The position numbers and the translations under genes are program-made. The notes below the pieces were generated by a model. That model searched no databases, was not told where the DNA came from, and saw nothing but the letters and a program-made list of their open reading frames with translations. A stretch of 42,942 nt of DNA from Ectopseudomonas oleovorans (GTDB lineage: Bacteria; Pseudomonadota; Gammaproteobacteria; Pseudomonadales; Pseudomonadaceae), in contig NZ_QASO01000100.1 of assembly GCF_003052605.1 (NCBI RefSeq), forward strand, positions 1 to 42,942. The letters run 5' to 3'. Shown here piece by piece: positions 1 through 7,960 of the stretch (position 1 is its first letter; each line of letters begins with the position of its first letter).

Positions 1-51
1 CCGACCGCTCGGTTCGTAGCCGAGTACTCTATCCAGCTGAGCTATGAGTCC
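1..51 (-). tRNA. tRNA-Arg(ACG), partial, 3' part outside window
   Basis: The 51 bases are identical to the matching part of the complete tRNA-Arg at 264-340, at an offset of 289 bp. The 5' acceptor strand, D arm and anticodon arm (stem CTCGG, loop CTACGAA, anticodon ACG) are present. The variable, T and 3' acceptor parts lie beyond the window edge. Confidence 0.93.
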
Positions 52-64
52 GTTACAGATCACC

Positions 65-185
65 CGAAAGCTACTGCGCTTGGTTATGCTTCGTTGAAAC
101 CGAACTCAGAATGCTCATTTAGAAAACTAAACTGCGCTTCTTCGTTCGCTTTCGCCTCGCCTACCCTTCGCTCGCTACGCTTTCG
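65..185 (-). repeat. Dispersed IR-bounded element, copy 1
   Basis: This is a 121-bp spacer element bounded by CGAAAGC/GCTTTCG inverted repeats. Read on minus it contains GCGTAGCGAGCGAAGG near one end, then TAAATGAGCATTCTGAG, then GCGCAGTAG before the closing repeat. It is nearly identical to copy 2 (354-474). It is related to copy 3 (5098-5293), which has different terminal bases that still pair. The function is unknown; it could be a MITE-like sequence or a structured RNA. Confidence 0.7.
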
Positions 186-223
186 TGCGACCTTATGGCG
201 CTTTTAGACCAGATCACCGCTGG

Positions 224-258
224 TTGAAACAAAATGGCTTGCAGCGATGCAAGCCATT
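224..258 (-). terminator. Intrinsic terminator after tRNA-Arg
   Basis: On minus, an 11-bp perfect stem (AATGGCTTGCA / TGCAAGCCATT, 233-243 and 248-258) with a 4-base loop starts 6 bases after the tRNA CCA end. It is followed by TTTTGTTTC. It should end the tRNA-Ser/tRNA-Arg transcript before the next tRNA-Arg copy. Confidence 0.75.
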
Positions 259-263
259 CAATA

Positions 264-340
264 TGGCGGACTCAGGAGGATTCGAACCTCCGACCGCTCG
301 GTTCGTAGCCGAGTACTCTATCCAGCTGAGCTATGAGTCC
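264..340 (-). tRNA. tRNA-Arg(ACG)
   Basis: This is a 77-nt cloverleaf with encoded CCA. The acceptor GGACTCA pairs with TGAGTCC, the discriminator is G, the D arm is GCTC...GAGT, the anticodon stem is CTCGG/CCGAG with loop CTACGAA (anticodon ACG), and the T arm is GGAGG-TTCGAAT-CCTCC. It decodes CGN arginine codons, usually after A34 deamination. From memory, tRNA-Ser followed by repeated tRNA-Arg next to rsmA is the arrangement in other Pseudomonas. Confidence 0.97.
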
Positions 341-353
341 GTTACAGATCACT

Positions 354-474
354 CGAAAGCTACTGCACTTGGGTATGCTTCGTTGAAACCGAACTCAGAA
401 TGCTCATTTAGAAAACTAAACTGCGCTTCTTCGCTCGTTTTCGCCTCGCCTACCCTTCGCTCGCTACGCTTTCG
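354..474 (-). repeat. Dispersed IR-bounded element, copy 2
   Basis: This 121-bp copy lies between tRNA-Ser and tRNA-Arg and is bounded by the same CGAAAGC/GCTTTCG pair as copy 1. It differs from copy 1 at only a few positions. Similarity to the copy 1 side continues past the inverted repeat for about 40 bp, including a short ACCAG...CTGGT palindrome, because the tRNA-Arg plus spacer is tandemly duplicated with a 289-bp period. Confidence 0.7.
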
Positions 475-551
475 CGAGATCTTTGGTGTTTTTATACCAG
501 ATCACCTCTGGTTGATTCGCCAGCCAGGCTTACGCCTGACTCGCCGAATAA

Positions 552-642
552 TGGCGGAGAAGGGGGGATTCGAACCCCCGACACCCTTTTGAGGTGTACT
601 CCCTTAGCAGGGGAGCGCCTTCGGCCACTCGGCCACCTCTCC
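552..642 (-). tRNA. tRNA-Ser(GCT)
   Basis: This is a 91-nt class II tRNA with a long variable arm and encoded CCA. The acceptor GGAGAGG pairs with CTTCTCC (one G-T), the anticodon stem is CTCCC/GGGAG around CTGCTAA (anticodon GCT), and the T arm is GGGGG-TTCGAAT-CCCCC. It reads AGC/AGT serine codons. It is the first tRNA downstream of rsmA. Confidence 0.97.
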
Positions 643-656
643 GCAACACGGGGCGC

Positions 657-684
657 ATGATAAACATGTTTTCCCCGTTTGCAA
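657..684 (-). promoter_or_regulatory. tRNA-Ser promoter with GC-rich discriminator
   Basis: On minus, TTGCAA (679-684), a 16-bp spacer and TATCAT (657-662) are followed by the GC-rich discriminator GCGCCCC. The tRNA 5' end is 15 bases below the -10 box. A GC-rich discriminator is typical of stable-RNA promoters under stringent control; that regulation is inferred. Confidence 0.6.
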
Positions 685-703
685 ACAAAAATTTGTAGAA
701 AAA

Positions 704-889
704 TTAGTGGCTTGGTTCGTCACCCTTCTCTTTCTGGATGCGCTGGTAGATTTCTTCACGGTGTACGGCAACCTCTTTTGGCGCATTGACCCCAATGCGC
801 ACCTGGTTACCTTTCACACCCAACACGGTGACAGTCACATCATCACCGACCATCAGGGTCTCTCCGACCCGGCGAGTCAGAATCAGCAT
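704..889 (-). CDS. rsmA: Carbon storage regulator RsmA/CsrA
   Basis: This 61-residue RNA-binding protein dimerises and binds GGA motifs in mRNA leaders, repressing or stabilising targets in the Gac/Rsm cascade. The CsrA fold is obvious: the opening [17 protein letters not shown], the core [17 protein letters not shown], and [18 protein letters not shown] with the Arg (in the VHREE stretch) that contacts RNA. The length is normal for the family. A strong GAGGAG Shine-Dalgarno sequence precedes the ATG. It lies between lysC and tRNA-Ser, the standard Pseudomonas order. Identification is close to certain. Confidence 0.97.
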
Positions 890-906
890 TCCTTTCTCCT
901 CAACGG

Positions 907-935
907 ATTACATTTCTCAGGACAACAGTCTGCAA
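907..935 (-). promoter_or_regulatory. Candidate promoter just upstream of rsmA
   Basis: On minus, TTGCAG (930-935), a 17-bp spacer and TGTAAT (907-912) make a good sigma70-type match. A start about 7 bases downstream would leave only about 11 nt of leader, overlapping the GAGGAG ribosome site (896-901). Either rsmA has a very short leader from this promoter or this is a chance match and a promoter further up is used. Confidence 0.35.
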
Positions 936-1030
936 AAAGAAAATGGTGCCGGCTTCCTGCTAAATCAAGCCCGAAGCCTCCACCCAAGTATTGACCAGCC
1001 CGCGTAGAAAGAAAGTTCCCACGTACCAGT

Positions 1031-1066
1031 CAAAAAAACGAAAGGCGCGGAACCAGCCGCGCCTTT
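1031..1066 (-). terminator. Intrinsic terminator of lysC
   Basis: There is a 10-bp perfect stem AAAGGCGCGG / CCGCGCCTTT (1041-1050, 1057-1066) with a 6-base loop, 14 bases past the lysC stop. On minus it runs into CGTTTTTTTG. It separates lysC from rsmA. Confidence 0.85.
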
Positions 1067-1079
1067 CAAATCAATTGAA

Positions 1080-2318
1080 TCACTCGCCCTGTCGGGCCGG
1101 AGCATCCAGCTCGAAAGCGGTATGCAGAGCGCGTACCGCCAACTCCAGATACTTCTCTTCGATCACCACGGACACCTTGATCTCAGAGGTGGAGATCATC
1201 TGGATATTGATGGTCTCCTTGGCCAGGGCTTCGAACATACGGCTGGCAACACCGGCATGGGAGCGCATACCGACACCGACGATAGACACCTTGGCGATAT
1301 TGGTGTCGCCGACCACTTCACGGGCGCCCAGCTCGTCTGCAGTTTTCTGCAGCACGCCGAGGGCGTTGTTGTAGTCATTGCGGTGCACGGTGAAGGTGAA
1401 ATCGGTGGTGTTATCGTGCGAGACGTTCTGCACGATCATGTCGACTTCAATGTTGGCGGCGCTGATCGGGCCGAGAATCTTGAAGGCGATACCGGGGATA
1501 TCCGGTACCCCACGGATGGTCAGCTTGGCTTCGTCGCGATTGAAAGCGATGCCGGAAATGATCGGCTGTTCCATGGATTCCTCTTCATCAAGGGTAATGA
1601 GGGTGCCCGGCCCCTCCTGGAAGCTGTGCAGGACGCGCAGCGGGACGTTGTACTTGCCGGCGAACTCCACCGAACGAATCTGCAGCACCTTGGAGCCGAG
1701 GCTGGCCATTTCCAGCATCTCTTCAAAGGTGATCTTCTCCAGGCGCTGGGCCTTGGGCACCACACGCGGGTCGGTGGTGTAGACACCATCGACGTCGGTG
1801 TAGATCTGGCACTCGTCGGCTTTCAGCGCCGCAGCCAGAGCCACGCCGGTGGTGTCGGAACCGCCACGACCGAGGGTGGTGATATTGCCGTGCTCGTCGA
1901 CACCCTGGAAGCCAGCGACGACGACGACGCGACCGGCCTTGAGTTCAGTACGAATCTTCTGGTCATCGATCTGCAGAATGCGCGCCTTGTTGTGCGCGCT
2001 GTCGGTAAGGATGCGCACCTGATTGCCGGTGTAGGACACCGCAGGCACGCCGCGCTTGATCAGCGCCATGGCCAGAAGGGCAATGGTCACCTGCTCACCA
2101 GTGGACACCATGACATCCAGCTCACGCGCAACCGGCTCGCCATCGGTGATCTGTTTGGCCAGATCGATCAGGCGGTTGGTTTCGCCGCTCATGGCGGAAA
2201 CCACGACGACAATGTCGTCACCGTTCTCGCGGAACTTTTTCACTTTGTCAGCCACCTGCGCGATACGCTCGATGGTGCCGACGGAGGTGCCCCCAAACTT
2301 CTGTACGATCAAAGCCAT
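1080..2318 (-). CDS. lysC: Aspartate kinase (aspartokinase)
   Basis: This enzyme phosphorylates L-aspartate, the first step of the lysine, threonine, methionine and diaminopimelate pathway. The 412-residue protein opens with MALIVQKFGGTSVG, the kinase signature, carries the RGGSDTTGVALAAAL nucleotide-binding stretch near residue 155, and ends in two ACT regulatory domains (about 265-412) that usually bind lysine and threonine. I chose the ATG at 2318 over an in-frame start 12 codons upstream because family proteins begin at MALIVQ. An internal ATG at 1574 is preceded by GAGGA and could start a separate beta subunit of the ACT domains, as in alpha2beta2 aspartokinases. It follows alaS. Confidence 0.97.
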   Translation of the reverse strand: MALIVQKFGGTSVGTIERIAQVADKVKKFRENGDDIVVVVSAMSGETNRLIDLAKQITDGEPVARELDVMVSTGEQVTIALLAMALIKRGVPAVSYTGNQVRILTDSAHNKARILQIDDQKIRTELKAGRVVVVAGFQGVDEHGNITTLGRGGSDTTGVALAAALKADECQIYTDVDGVYTTDPRVVPKAQRLEKITFEEMLEMASLGSKVLQIRSVEFAGKYNVPLRVLHSFQEGPGTLITLDEEESMEQPIISGIAFNRDEAKLTIRGVPDIPGIAFKILGPISAANIEVDMIVQNVSHDNTTDFTFTVHRNDYNNALGVLQKTADELGAREVVGDTNIAKVSIVGVGMRSHAGVASRMFEALAKETINIQMISTSEIKVSVVIEEKYLELAVRALHTAFELDAPARQGE

Positions 2319-2357
2319 TTCAAAAAGCCGCCTGAATCCTCGAAGGGCGCCCATTAA

Positions 2358-2405
2358 ACCCGCATCGGGTCATACTGCCAAGGCCCGCCGGACGCACTGC
2401 GGGCC
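2358..2405 (-). terminator. Hairpins between alaS and lysC
   Basis: Two short stems lie in the 102-bp alaS-lysC gap: GGCCCGC/GCGGGCC (2382-2388, 2399-2405) and ACCCG-CAT-CGGGT (2358-2370). On minus the second is followed only by TTTAAT. They could be a weak terminator or a processing site, so read-through from alaS into lysC remains possible. Confidence 0.35.
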
Positions 2406-2420
2406 CCGCTTTCTCGCTCG

Positions 2421-5045
2421 TTACGAAGCCTGCTCGACCAGAGTAGCGGCCAAAGCCAGGGCTTCATCTAGTTTGCCGGCATCAACGCCGCCGCCCTGAG
2501 CCATGTCCGGCCGACCGCCACCCTTGCCACCGACGACGGCAGCGGCCTGGCGCATCAGATCACCGGCCTTGACCTTGGCGGTCAGATCCTGGGTCACACC
2601 AGCGACCAGCACCACCTTCTCGTCGAACACACCGCCGAGCAGGATCACAGCGCTGCCCAGCTTGTTCTTCAACTGGTCGACCAGCGCCAGCAGCGCCTTG
2701 CCGTCCAGACCATCGAGACGCGCAGCCAGCACCTTGGTGCCCTTCACGTCCACGGCCGAACGGGCCAGGTCGTTACCGGCGGCGCTGGCGGCCTTGGCCT
2801 TGAGCTGCTCCAGCTCCTTTTCCAGCTGACGGTTGCGCTCAATCAGGGCCGAGAGCTTGTCCAGCACGTTGTCGCGGCTGCCCTTGACCAGGGAAGCGAC
2901 TTCCTTGAGCTGCTCCTCGGCGCCATTGAGCCAGGCCAGCGCGGCTGCACCAGTGACCGCTTCGATACGACGCACGCCAGCGGCCACGCCACCTTCGCTG
3001 GTGATCTTGAACAGACCGATGTCGCCGGTTCGCGATACGTGGGTACCGCCGCAGAGCTCTACAGAGAAGTCGCCGCCCATGCTCAGCACGCGCACCTGAT
3101 CACCGTACTTCTCGCCGAACAGCGCCATGGCGCCCTTGGCCTTGGCGGTTTCGATATCGGTTTCTTCGGTCTGGACCTCGGAGTTCTTGCGAATCTCGGC
3201 GTTGACGATGTCTTCCAGCTGCTTGATCTGCTCGGGCTTGATCGCCTCGAAGTGGCTGAAGTCGAAACGCAGGCGCTGACTGTCGACCAGCGAGCCCTTC
3301 TGCTGCACGTGATCGCCCAGCACCTGACGCAGCGCGGCATGCAGCAGGTGGGTCGCGGAGTGGTTCAGCGCGGTGGCCTGGCGCACGCCGGCTTCGGCTT
3401 CAGCCTTGACGCTGGCGCCGACACTCAGGCCGCCCTTGACCACCACACCGTGGTGCAGGAAGGCGCCGCCGGCCTTGGTGGTGTCACGCACATCGAAACG
3501 CACGCCAGCGCTTTCCAGGTAACCGCAGTCACCGACCTGACCACCGGATTCGGCGTAGAACGGCGTCTGATCCAGCACCACCACGCCCTCCTCGCCTTCG
3601 GCGAGGCTGTCGACGGCGCTGCCGGCCTTGAACAGGGCGATGATCTTGCCGCTGCCGCTGGTGCCTTCGTAGCCGAGGAAGCGCGTGTCGGCGTCGACCT
3701 TGACCAGGGCGTTGTAGTCCATGCCGAAGGCGCTGGCGGAGCGGGCGCGCTCGCGCTGCGCTTCCATTTCACGCTCGAAGCCTTCCTCATCCACCGACAG
3801 CTCGCGCTCGCGGGCGATGTCGGCAGTCAGGTCGACCGGGAAACCGTAAGTGTCGTACAGCTTGAACACCACATCGCCCGGGATAACCGAGCCCTGCAGG
3901 CCAGCCAGGTCCTGCTCGAGGATCTTTAGGCCCTGCTCCAGGGTCTTGGCGAACTGCTCTTCTTCGGTCTTCAGCACGCGCTCGATGTGCGCCTGCTGCT
4001 GCTTGAGTTCAGGGAAGGCTTCGCCCATCTCGGCCACCAGCGCAGCGACGATCTGGTAGAAGAAGCTGCCCTTGGCACCCAGCTTGTTACCGTGACGGCA
4101 GGCGCGACGCACGATGCGGCGCAGCACGTAGCCACGGCCTTCGTTGGACGGGGTGACACCGTCGGCGATCAGGAAGCTGCAGGAACGGATATGGTCGGCG
4201 ACCACTTTCAGCGAGGCCTGACCTTCATTGGCGCAACCGATGGCCTTGGCCGAAGCGGCCAGCAGGTTCTGGAACAGGTCGATCTCGTAGTTCGAGTTGA
4301 CGTGCTGCAGCACGGCGCTGATGCGCTCAAGGCCCATACCGGTGTCCACGCTCGGCGCCGGCAGCGGGTGCAATACGCCGTCCGCAGTGCGGTTGAACTG
4401 CATGAAGACGTTGTTCCAGATCTCGATGTAGCGGTCGCCATCTTCTTCCGGGCTGCCGGGTGGGCCGCCCCAGATGTGCTCGCCGTGGTCGAAGAAGATC
4501 TCGGTGCAAGGGCCGCACGGGCCGGTGTCGCCCATCGCCCAGAAGTTGTCGGAAGCGTATGGCGCGCCCTTGTTGTCGCCGATGCGGATCATGCGCTCGG
4601 TTGGAACGCCGATTTCCTTGTTCCAGATCTCGTAGGCTTCGTCATCGGTGGCGTAGACGGTGACCCAGAGCTTTTCCTTGGGCAGGTTCAGCCACCTGTC
4701 GGAGGTCAGGAATTCCCAGGCGTAATGGATGGCATCACGCTTGAAATAGTCGCCGAAGCTGAAGTTGCCCAGCATTTCGAAGAAGGTGTGGTGACGCGCG
4801 GTGTAGCCGACGTTTTCCAGGTCGTTGTGCTTGCCGCCGGCACGCACGCACTTCTGGCTGGTGGTGGCGCGGGTGTAGGCGCGCTTTTCCAGGCCCAGGA
4901 AGCAGTCCTTGAACTGGTTCATGCCTGCGTTGGTGAACAGCAGGGTCGGATCGTTCGCCGGAATCAGCGAGCTGGAAGCGACACGGGTGTGCCCTTTTTC
5001 TTCGAAGAAGCTCAGGAAGGCTTCACGGATTTCTGCGCTTTTCAT
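2421..5045 (-). CDS. alaS: Alanyl-tRNA synthetase
   Basis: This cytoplasmic class II synthetase charges tRNA-Ala and edits mischarged Ser/Gly. It is 874 residues long, the usual Pseudomonas length. It starts [20 protein letters not shown], with the class II catalytic core in the first 400 residues ([19 protein letters not shown] and [17 protein letters not shown] stretches). The editing domain zinc ligands are HSATHLLH and the later ELCGGTH. A C-terminal coiled-coil and Gly-rich DHHA1 region with [15 protein letters not shown] completes it. The frame is open 58 codons further upstream, but the family start is the ATG at 5045. A long leader holding a dispersed repeat separates it from its likely promoter. 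Confidence 0.98.
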   Translation of the reverse strand: MKSAEIREAFLSFFEEKGHTRVASSSLIPANDPTLLFTNAGMNQFKDCFLGLEKRAYTRATTSQKCVRAGGKHNDLENVGYTARHHTFFEMLGNFSFGDYFKRDAIHYAWEFLTSDRWLNLPKEKLWVTVYATDDEAYEIWNKEIGVPTERMIRIGDNKGAPYASDNFWAMGDTGPCGPCTEIFFDHGEHIWGGPPGSPEEDGDRYIEIWNNVFMQFNRTADGVLHPLPAPSVDTGMGLERISAVLQHVNSNYEIDLFQNLLAASAKAIGCANEGQASLKVVADHIRSCSFLIADGVTPSNEGRGYVLRRIVRRACRHGNKLGAKGSFFYQIVAALVAEMGEAFPELKQQQAHIERVLKTEEEQFAKTLEQGLKILEQDLAGLQGSVIPGDVVFKLYDTYGFPVDLTADIARERELSVDEEGFEREMEAQRERARSASAFGMDYNALVKVDADTRFLGYEGTSGSGKIIALFKAGSAVDSLAEGEEGVVVLDQTPFYAESGGQVGDCGYLESAGVRFDVRDTTKAGGAFLHHGVVVKGGLSVGASVKAEAEAGVRQATALNHSATHLLHAALRQVLGDHVQQKGSLVDSQRLRFDFSHFEAIKPEQIKQLEDIVNAEIRKNSEVQTEETDIETAKAKGAMALFGEKYGDQVRVLSMGGDFSVELCGGTHVSRTGDIGLFKITSEGGVAAGVRRIEAVTGAAALAWLNGAEEQLKEVASLVKGSRDNVLDKLSALIERNRQLEKELEQLKAKAASAAGNDLARSAVDVKGTKVLAARLDGLDGKALLALVDQLKNKLGSAVILLGGVFDEKVVLVAGVTQDLTAKVKAGDLMRQAAAVVGGKGGGRPDMAQGGGVDAGKLDEALALAATLVEQAS

Positions 5046-5097
5046 AGGGATATCCACGGAATCAGGCGGCCACGGCAAAGCCGGCGAAGCAGACAAA

Positions 5098-5293
5098 GTG
5101 AAAACGTAGCGAGCGAAGGTCAGGCAAGGCGCCACGACCAACGGGAGTAACAGCCAAAGGCTGGCCCGAAGGGTGAGCGCCAGCGAATCAAACCGGCGAA
5201 GAACGCACTGGGCTCGCAAACGAGTTTACGAGTTGTAAATGAGCATTCTGAGCCGGTTTTTAACGCAGCATGACAGAGCGCAGTAGTTTTCAC
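5098..5293 (+). repeat. Dispersed IR-bounded element, copy 3 (alaS leader)
   Basis: This is a 196-bp relative of the tRNA-spacer elements, in the opposite orientation. Terminal inverted repeats are GTGAAAAC/GTTTTCAC, against CGAAAGC/GCTTTCG in the other copies. Shared internal blocks are CGTAGCGAGCGAAGG, TAAATGAGCATTCTGAG and GCGCAGTAG. About 75 extra bases lie in the middle. It sits inside the predicted alaS 5' leader, so it would be transcribed as the complement. Confidence 0.65.
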
Positions 5294-5312
5294 GCAGTCT
5301 GCAAAGGGCCGC

Positions 5313-5318
5313 ATTATA
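5313..5318 (-). promoter_or_regulatory. Candidate -10 box of alaS
   Basis: A perfect TATAAT on minus lies about 268 bp upstream of the alaS ATG. No good TTGACA-like -35 is at 16-18 bp. If used, the leader would contain the whole copy 3 repeat. The rest of the 5046-5384 gap shows no gene. Confidence 0.4.
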
Positions 5319-5354
5319 TCGGGCCTACCGCGCGCGGCTAGTACCTTGTTGATA

Positions 5355-5377
5355 GCCGACAGCTATGAACTGTCGGC
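5355..5377 (-). terminator. Hairpin after ltaE
   Basis: An 8-bp perfect stem GCCGACAG/CTGTCGGC with a 7-base loop lies 8 bases past the ltaE stop. No clear T tract follows on minus, so it may be a weak terminator or 3'-end stabiliser. Confidence 0.4.
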
Positions 5378-5384
5378 ATATCGC

Positions 5385-6389
5385 TCAATGAGAGCGAAAA
5401 GCGGCGAACGCCTCGATCACCCGCTCGATCTGCTCGGCGCTGACATCAAGATGAGTGACCAGACGAAGGCGCGGGGCGGCACTGACGGCGATGCCGCGTT
5501 CGGCCATGAAGGCCTTGATCTGCCCGGCGCGCTCACCAAGTTGCACATAGACCATATTGGTCTGCACCGGCTCGACGCTATAGCCCAGTTCGCTTAGTGC
5601 AGCGCCCAGGCGCGCCGCGTTGGCATGATCCTCAGCCAGGCGCTGAACCTGATGCTGCAGGGCATACAGCCCCGCCGCCGCCAACACCCCGGCCTGACGC
5701 ATGCCGCCGCCGACCATCTTGCGCAGACGCCGCGCCTTGGCAATCAGCGCAGTGCTGCCACACAGCACCGAACCGACCGGCGCACCGAGGCCCTTGGACA
5801 GGCATACCGAGACCGAGTCGAAGTGCTGGGTGATCTCGCGCGCCGGCACCCCGAGCTTGAGCGCCGCGTTATACAGGCGGGCGCCATCGAGGTGCAGGCT
5901 CAAACCACGACGCCGAGTCAGTTCGCGGGCGGCAGCCAAATAATCGAGCGGCAGCACCTTGCCCTGCATGGTGTTTTCCAGGGCCAGCAGGCGAGTGCGG
6001 GCGAAGTGGAAGTCGTCTTGCTTGATCGCCGCCTCGACCTTGGCCAGATCCAGCGAGCCGTCGGCTTCACCGTCGATCGGCTGCGGCTGAATGGAACCGA
6101 GCACGGCCGCGCCGCCGCCTTCGTACTTGTAGGTGTGCGCCTGCTGGCCGACGATGTATTCGTCACCCCGTTCGCAATGAGCCATCAGGCCGAGCAGGTT
6201 GCTCATGGTGCCCGTGGGGACGAACAGCGCCGCAGCGAAGCCCAGCTCATTGGCCAGCCAGGTCTCCAGACGGTTTACCGTGGGGTCTTCGCCATAGACA
6301 TCGTCACCCAGCTCGGCAGCCATCATGGCTTCGCGCATGGCAGCGGTGGGTTGGGTGACGGTGTCGCTACGCAGGTCGATCAGGGGCAT
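5385..6389 (-). CDS. ltaE: Low-specificity L-threonine aldolase
   Basis: This PLP enzyme cleaves L-threonine or L-allo-threonine to glycine and acetaldehyde. The 334-residue protein starts [15 protein letters not shown], the family hallmark, and has the [16 protein letters not shown] stretch. [15 protein letters not shown] supplies the cofactor Asp/Arg. The PLP lysine is in [15 protein letters not shown]. The ATG at 6389 fits the family N-terminus; the open frame extends 26 codons further without family likeness. It lies between alaS and astE, with a REP palindrome upstream, so it is probably not part of the AST operon. Confidence 0.93.
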   Translation of the reverse strand: MPLIDLRSDTVTQPTAAMREAMMAAELGDDVYGEDPTVNRLETWLANELGFAAALFVPTGTMSNLLGLMAHCERGDEYIVGQQAHTYKYEGGGAAVLGSIQPQPIDGEADGSLDLAKVEAAIKQDDFHFARTRLLALENTMQGKVLPLDYLAAARELTRRRGLSLHLDGARLYNAALKLGVPAREITQHFDSVSVCLSKGLGAPVGSVLCGSTALIAKARRLRKMVGGGMRQAGVLAAAGLYALQHQVQRLAEDHANAARLGAALSELGYSVEPVQTNMVYVQLGERAGQIKAFMAERGIAVSAAPRLRLVTHLDVSAEQIERVIEAFAAFRSH

Positions 6390-6480
6390 GACAGGCTTTC
6401 CCGGCAATTGGCGAAAGGCCCATGCTAAAGAGGTCGCTCGGACGGTGGAAGATACAGTTGAGGGCAAAATCGCGGATAGC

Positions 6481-6542
6481 CGTGGGAGGCGCTTCAGCGG
6501 CGATCAATACGCCGCAGCATCGCGGCTAAAGCCCCTCCCACA
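6481..6542. repeat. REP palindrome (family A)
   Basis: An imperfect palindrome: GTGGGAGGCGCTTCAGCGGCGA, with its complement TCGCGGCTAAAGCCCCTCCCAC after a 16-bp loop region. It lies 8 bp from the astE stop. The same family recurs at 13009, 27402 and 27593, and as a half copy at 38609. Confidence 0.85.
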
Positions 6543-6549
6543 AACGCCG

Positions 6550-7563
6550 CTACGCCAGGCCGGCGCCATCGTCCGGAACGATCAGAATGGCGGCGCGCAG
6601 GCCGTTCTTGACCTTGGGGTTGGGGAAAATGATCCGCGCGCCCTTCTCCTCCACCATCCAGCGACTGTCGGCGATGTCTTCGGCGAGCAGGTAACCGGGC
6701 TCCAGTTCGGTGAAGTTTTCGATATCCGCCGGCAGGTGCAACTGGAAGCTGTCGCTGTGCTTGATGACCTCACGTGATACCGAAAACAGCTGCAAGCCAT
6801 CGAGCGTCGGCTCACCGCTGATCACTTCGCGCCCTTCAATCAGAGCGTGCAGCGCATTCTCCAGCAGGTCGAGGTTGACCAACTCGTTCTGGCCGAAGGC
6901 GCGCGCCTTGCCCAACTCCAGGGTGAAAGCCTCGGCACCAAGCTGCGCATAGGTGTAGGCGCTGAAGGTGATCGAAGACTTGTTCTGCAGCAGCACCGCC
7001 TCGATGCCGGCAGCACGCAGGCGCTCCAGCTCACGCCGCGAATGGGCGCGACCTTCCTGCCAGGGATAGAGGGCGAACTGCTCGATCTTCGAGCCGCGAA
7101 TGGCGGTGTGCAGGTCGTAATGCAGGCGAGTGCGGCCTGTTTGCTTGCCGAAAAAGGTGGCGGCCAGATGCTCCAGGTCGCAGGCGCGAATAGCCTCGAA
7201 GCCACTGGATTGCTCGTGACGACCACTGAACAGGCGATTGAGGTCCTGCTCGATATAGCGCTCACCGCGGCGCATGGCCTCGGGATTGCCGAACAGAAAG
7301 AGAATGCGCGCCGCAGGATGCAGCTCGTTGCGCGCGATGCCACGCAGCAGACGATCGAGCAGCTCGATTGGCGCGGTTTCGTTGCCGTGGACGCCGGCCG
7401 ACAGCAGCAGGTCGAGGCCATTGTCGCGCGCTGCAGGCGGCGTCACCTCCAGCGCACCTTCGTCGAGCCAACGCAGACGCGTACCATCGGGCGTCAGTTG
7501 AATCTTCGCCGACGGCTCATGGCCGGCCAGGGTCAGTTCAAGCAGTTTGCCGAGGGCAAGCAT
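6550..7563 (-). CDS. astE: Succinylglutamate desuccinylase
   Basis: Last enzyme of the AST arginine degradation pathway: hydrolyses N-succinylglutamate to glutamate and succinate. It is a 337-residue zinc amidohydrolase of the AstE/aspartoacylase type. Visible metal and substrate motifs are [12 protein letters not shown] (His and Glu ligands, about residue 57), [18 protein letters not shown], and [18 protein letters not shown] with the third zinc His. The start at 7563 ([12 protein letters not shown]) is preceded by AAGGAGTCCCC. In P. aeruginosa this gene is called aruE. It is the distal gene of the cluster, separated from the next gene upstream by a REP palindrome. Confidence 0.95.
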   Translation of the reverse strand: MLALGKLLELTLAGHEPSAKIQLTPDGTRLRWLDEGALEVTPPAARDNGLDLLLSAGVHGNETAPIELLDRLLRGIARNELHPAARILFLFGNPEAMRRGERYIEQDLNRLFSGRHEQSSGFEAIRACDLEHLAATFFGKQTGRTRLHYDLHTAIRGSKIEQFALYPWQEGRAHSRRELERLRAAGIEAVLLQNKSSITFSAYTYAQLGAEAFTLELGKARAFGQNELVNLDLLENALHALIEGREVISGEPTLDGLQLFSVSREVIKHSDSFQLHLPADIENFTELEPGYLLAEDIADSRWMVEEKGARIIFPNPKVKNGLRAAILIVPDDGAGLA

Positions 7564-7590
7564 GGGGACTCCTTGGTTCGCAGCATTTTG

Positions 7591-7646
7591 GTAGAAGCGA
7601 GCGTCGCGAGCGAACAAGCGTTTTCGCGAGCAGAGCTCGCTCCTAC
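7591..7646. repeat. REP palindrome (family B)
   Basis: GTAGAAGCGAGCGTCGCGAGCGAA and TTCGCGAGCAGAGCTCGCTCCTAC form an imperfect palindrome in the 92-bp gap upstream of astE. Relatives lie at 22871 (half), 23297 and 27727. Confidence 0.85.
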
Positions 7647-7655
7647 AAGGTTCGA

Positions 7656-7934
7656 TCAGTGATTGCAGTCCGGGCCATGAACATGATCGTCCTCATCGGC
7701 GATCATCGGCTCCATCTCCAACTGGAGGCTGACCAGGTTGGTAGCCTGCGGACGCAGCAGCAGGTTGACGTACTCGGTATCGCCCTCCTCCACGTCGACG
7801 CCGATCAGCAACTGATCGCCAACGGCCTGGACCCACAGCTCCTTGCCCTGCCAGACCACAGCAAAGCGGCTGCAGGAGGTCTCCAGCTGGGTGCCGTCGT
7901 TATCTTCAAGAATCAGTTGCAGCGCGTCGCTCAT
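7656..7934 (-). CDS. Conserved small protein of the AST cluster, His-rich C-terminus
   Basis: A 92-residue acidic protein ([18 protein letters not shown]...) with no signal peptide or membrane segment. Its tail [12 protein letters not shown] is rich in His, Asp and Cys and could bind metal; this is inference. A gene of this size sits between aruB and aruE in P. aeruginosa (PA0900, from memory, function unknown), so its place in the operon is conserved. A role as metallochaperone or accessory to the zinc enzyme AstE would be attractive but nothing here proves it. The start has a GGAGATTGT ribosome site. Confidence 0.8.
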   Translation of the reverse strand: MSDALQLILEDNDGTQLETSCSRFAVVWQGKELWVQAVGDQLLIGVDVEEGDTEYVNLLLRPQATNLVSLQLEMEPMIADEDDHVHGPDCNH

Positions 7935-7960
7935 ACAATCTCCGGGAATCGAGGTCAGGT

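Noticed and set aside
1122..2357. A 411-codon open frame antisense to lysC
   Set aside because: It is the exact shadow of a core gene in high-GC DNA, has low-complexity His/Asp/Gly composition and no family likeness.
3987..5150. A 387-codon open frame antisense to alaS
   Set aside because: It is a shadow frame over conserved AlaRS motifs; no recognisable domain or ribosome site.
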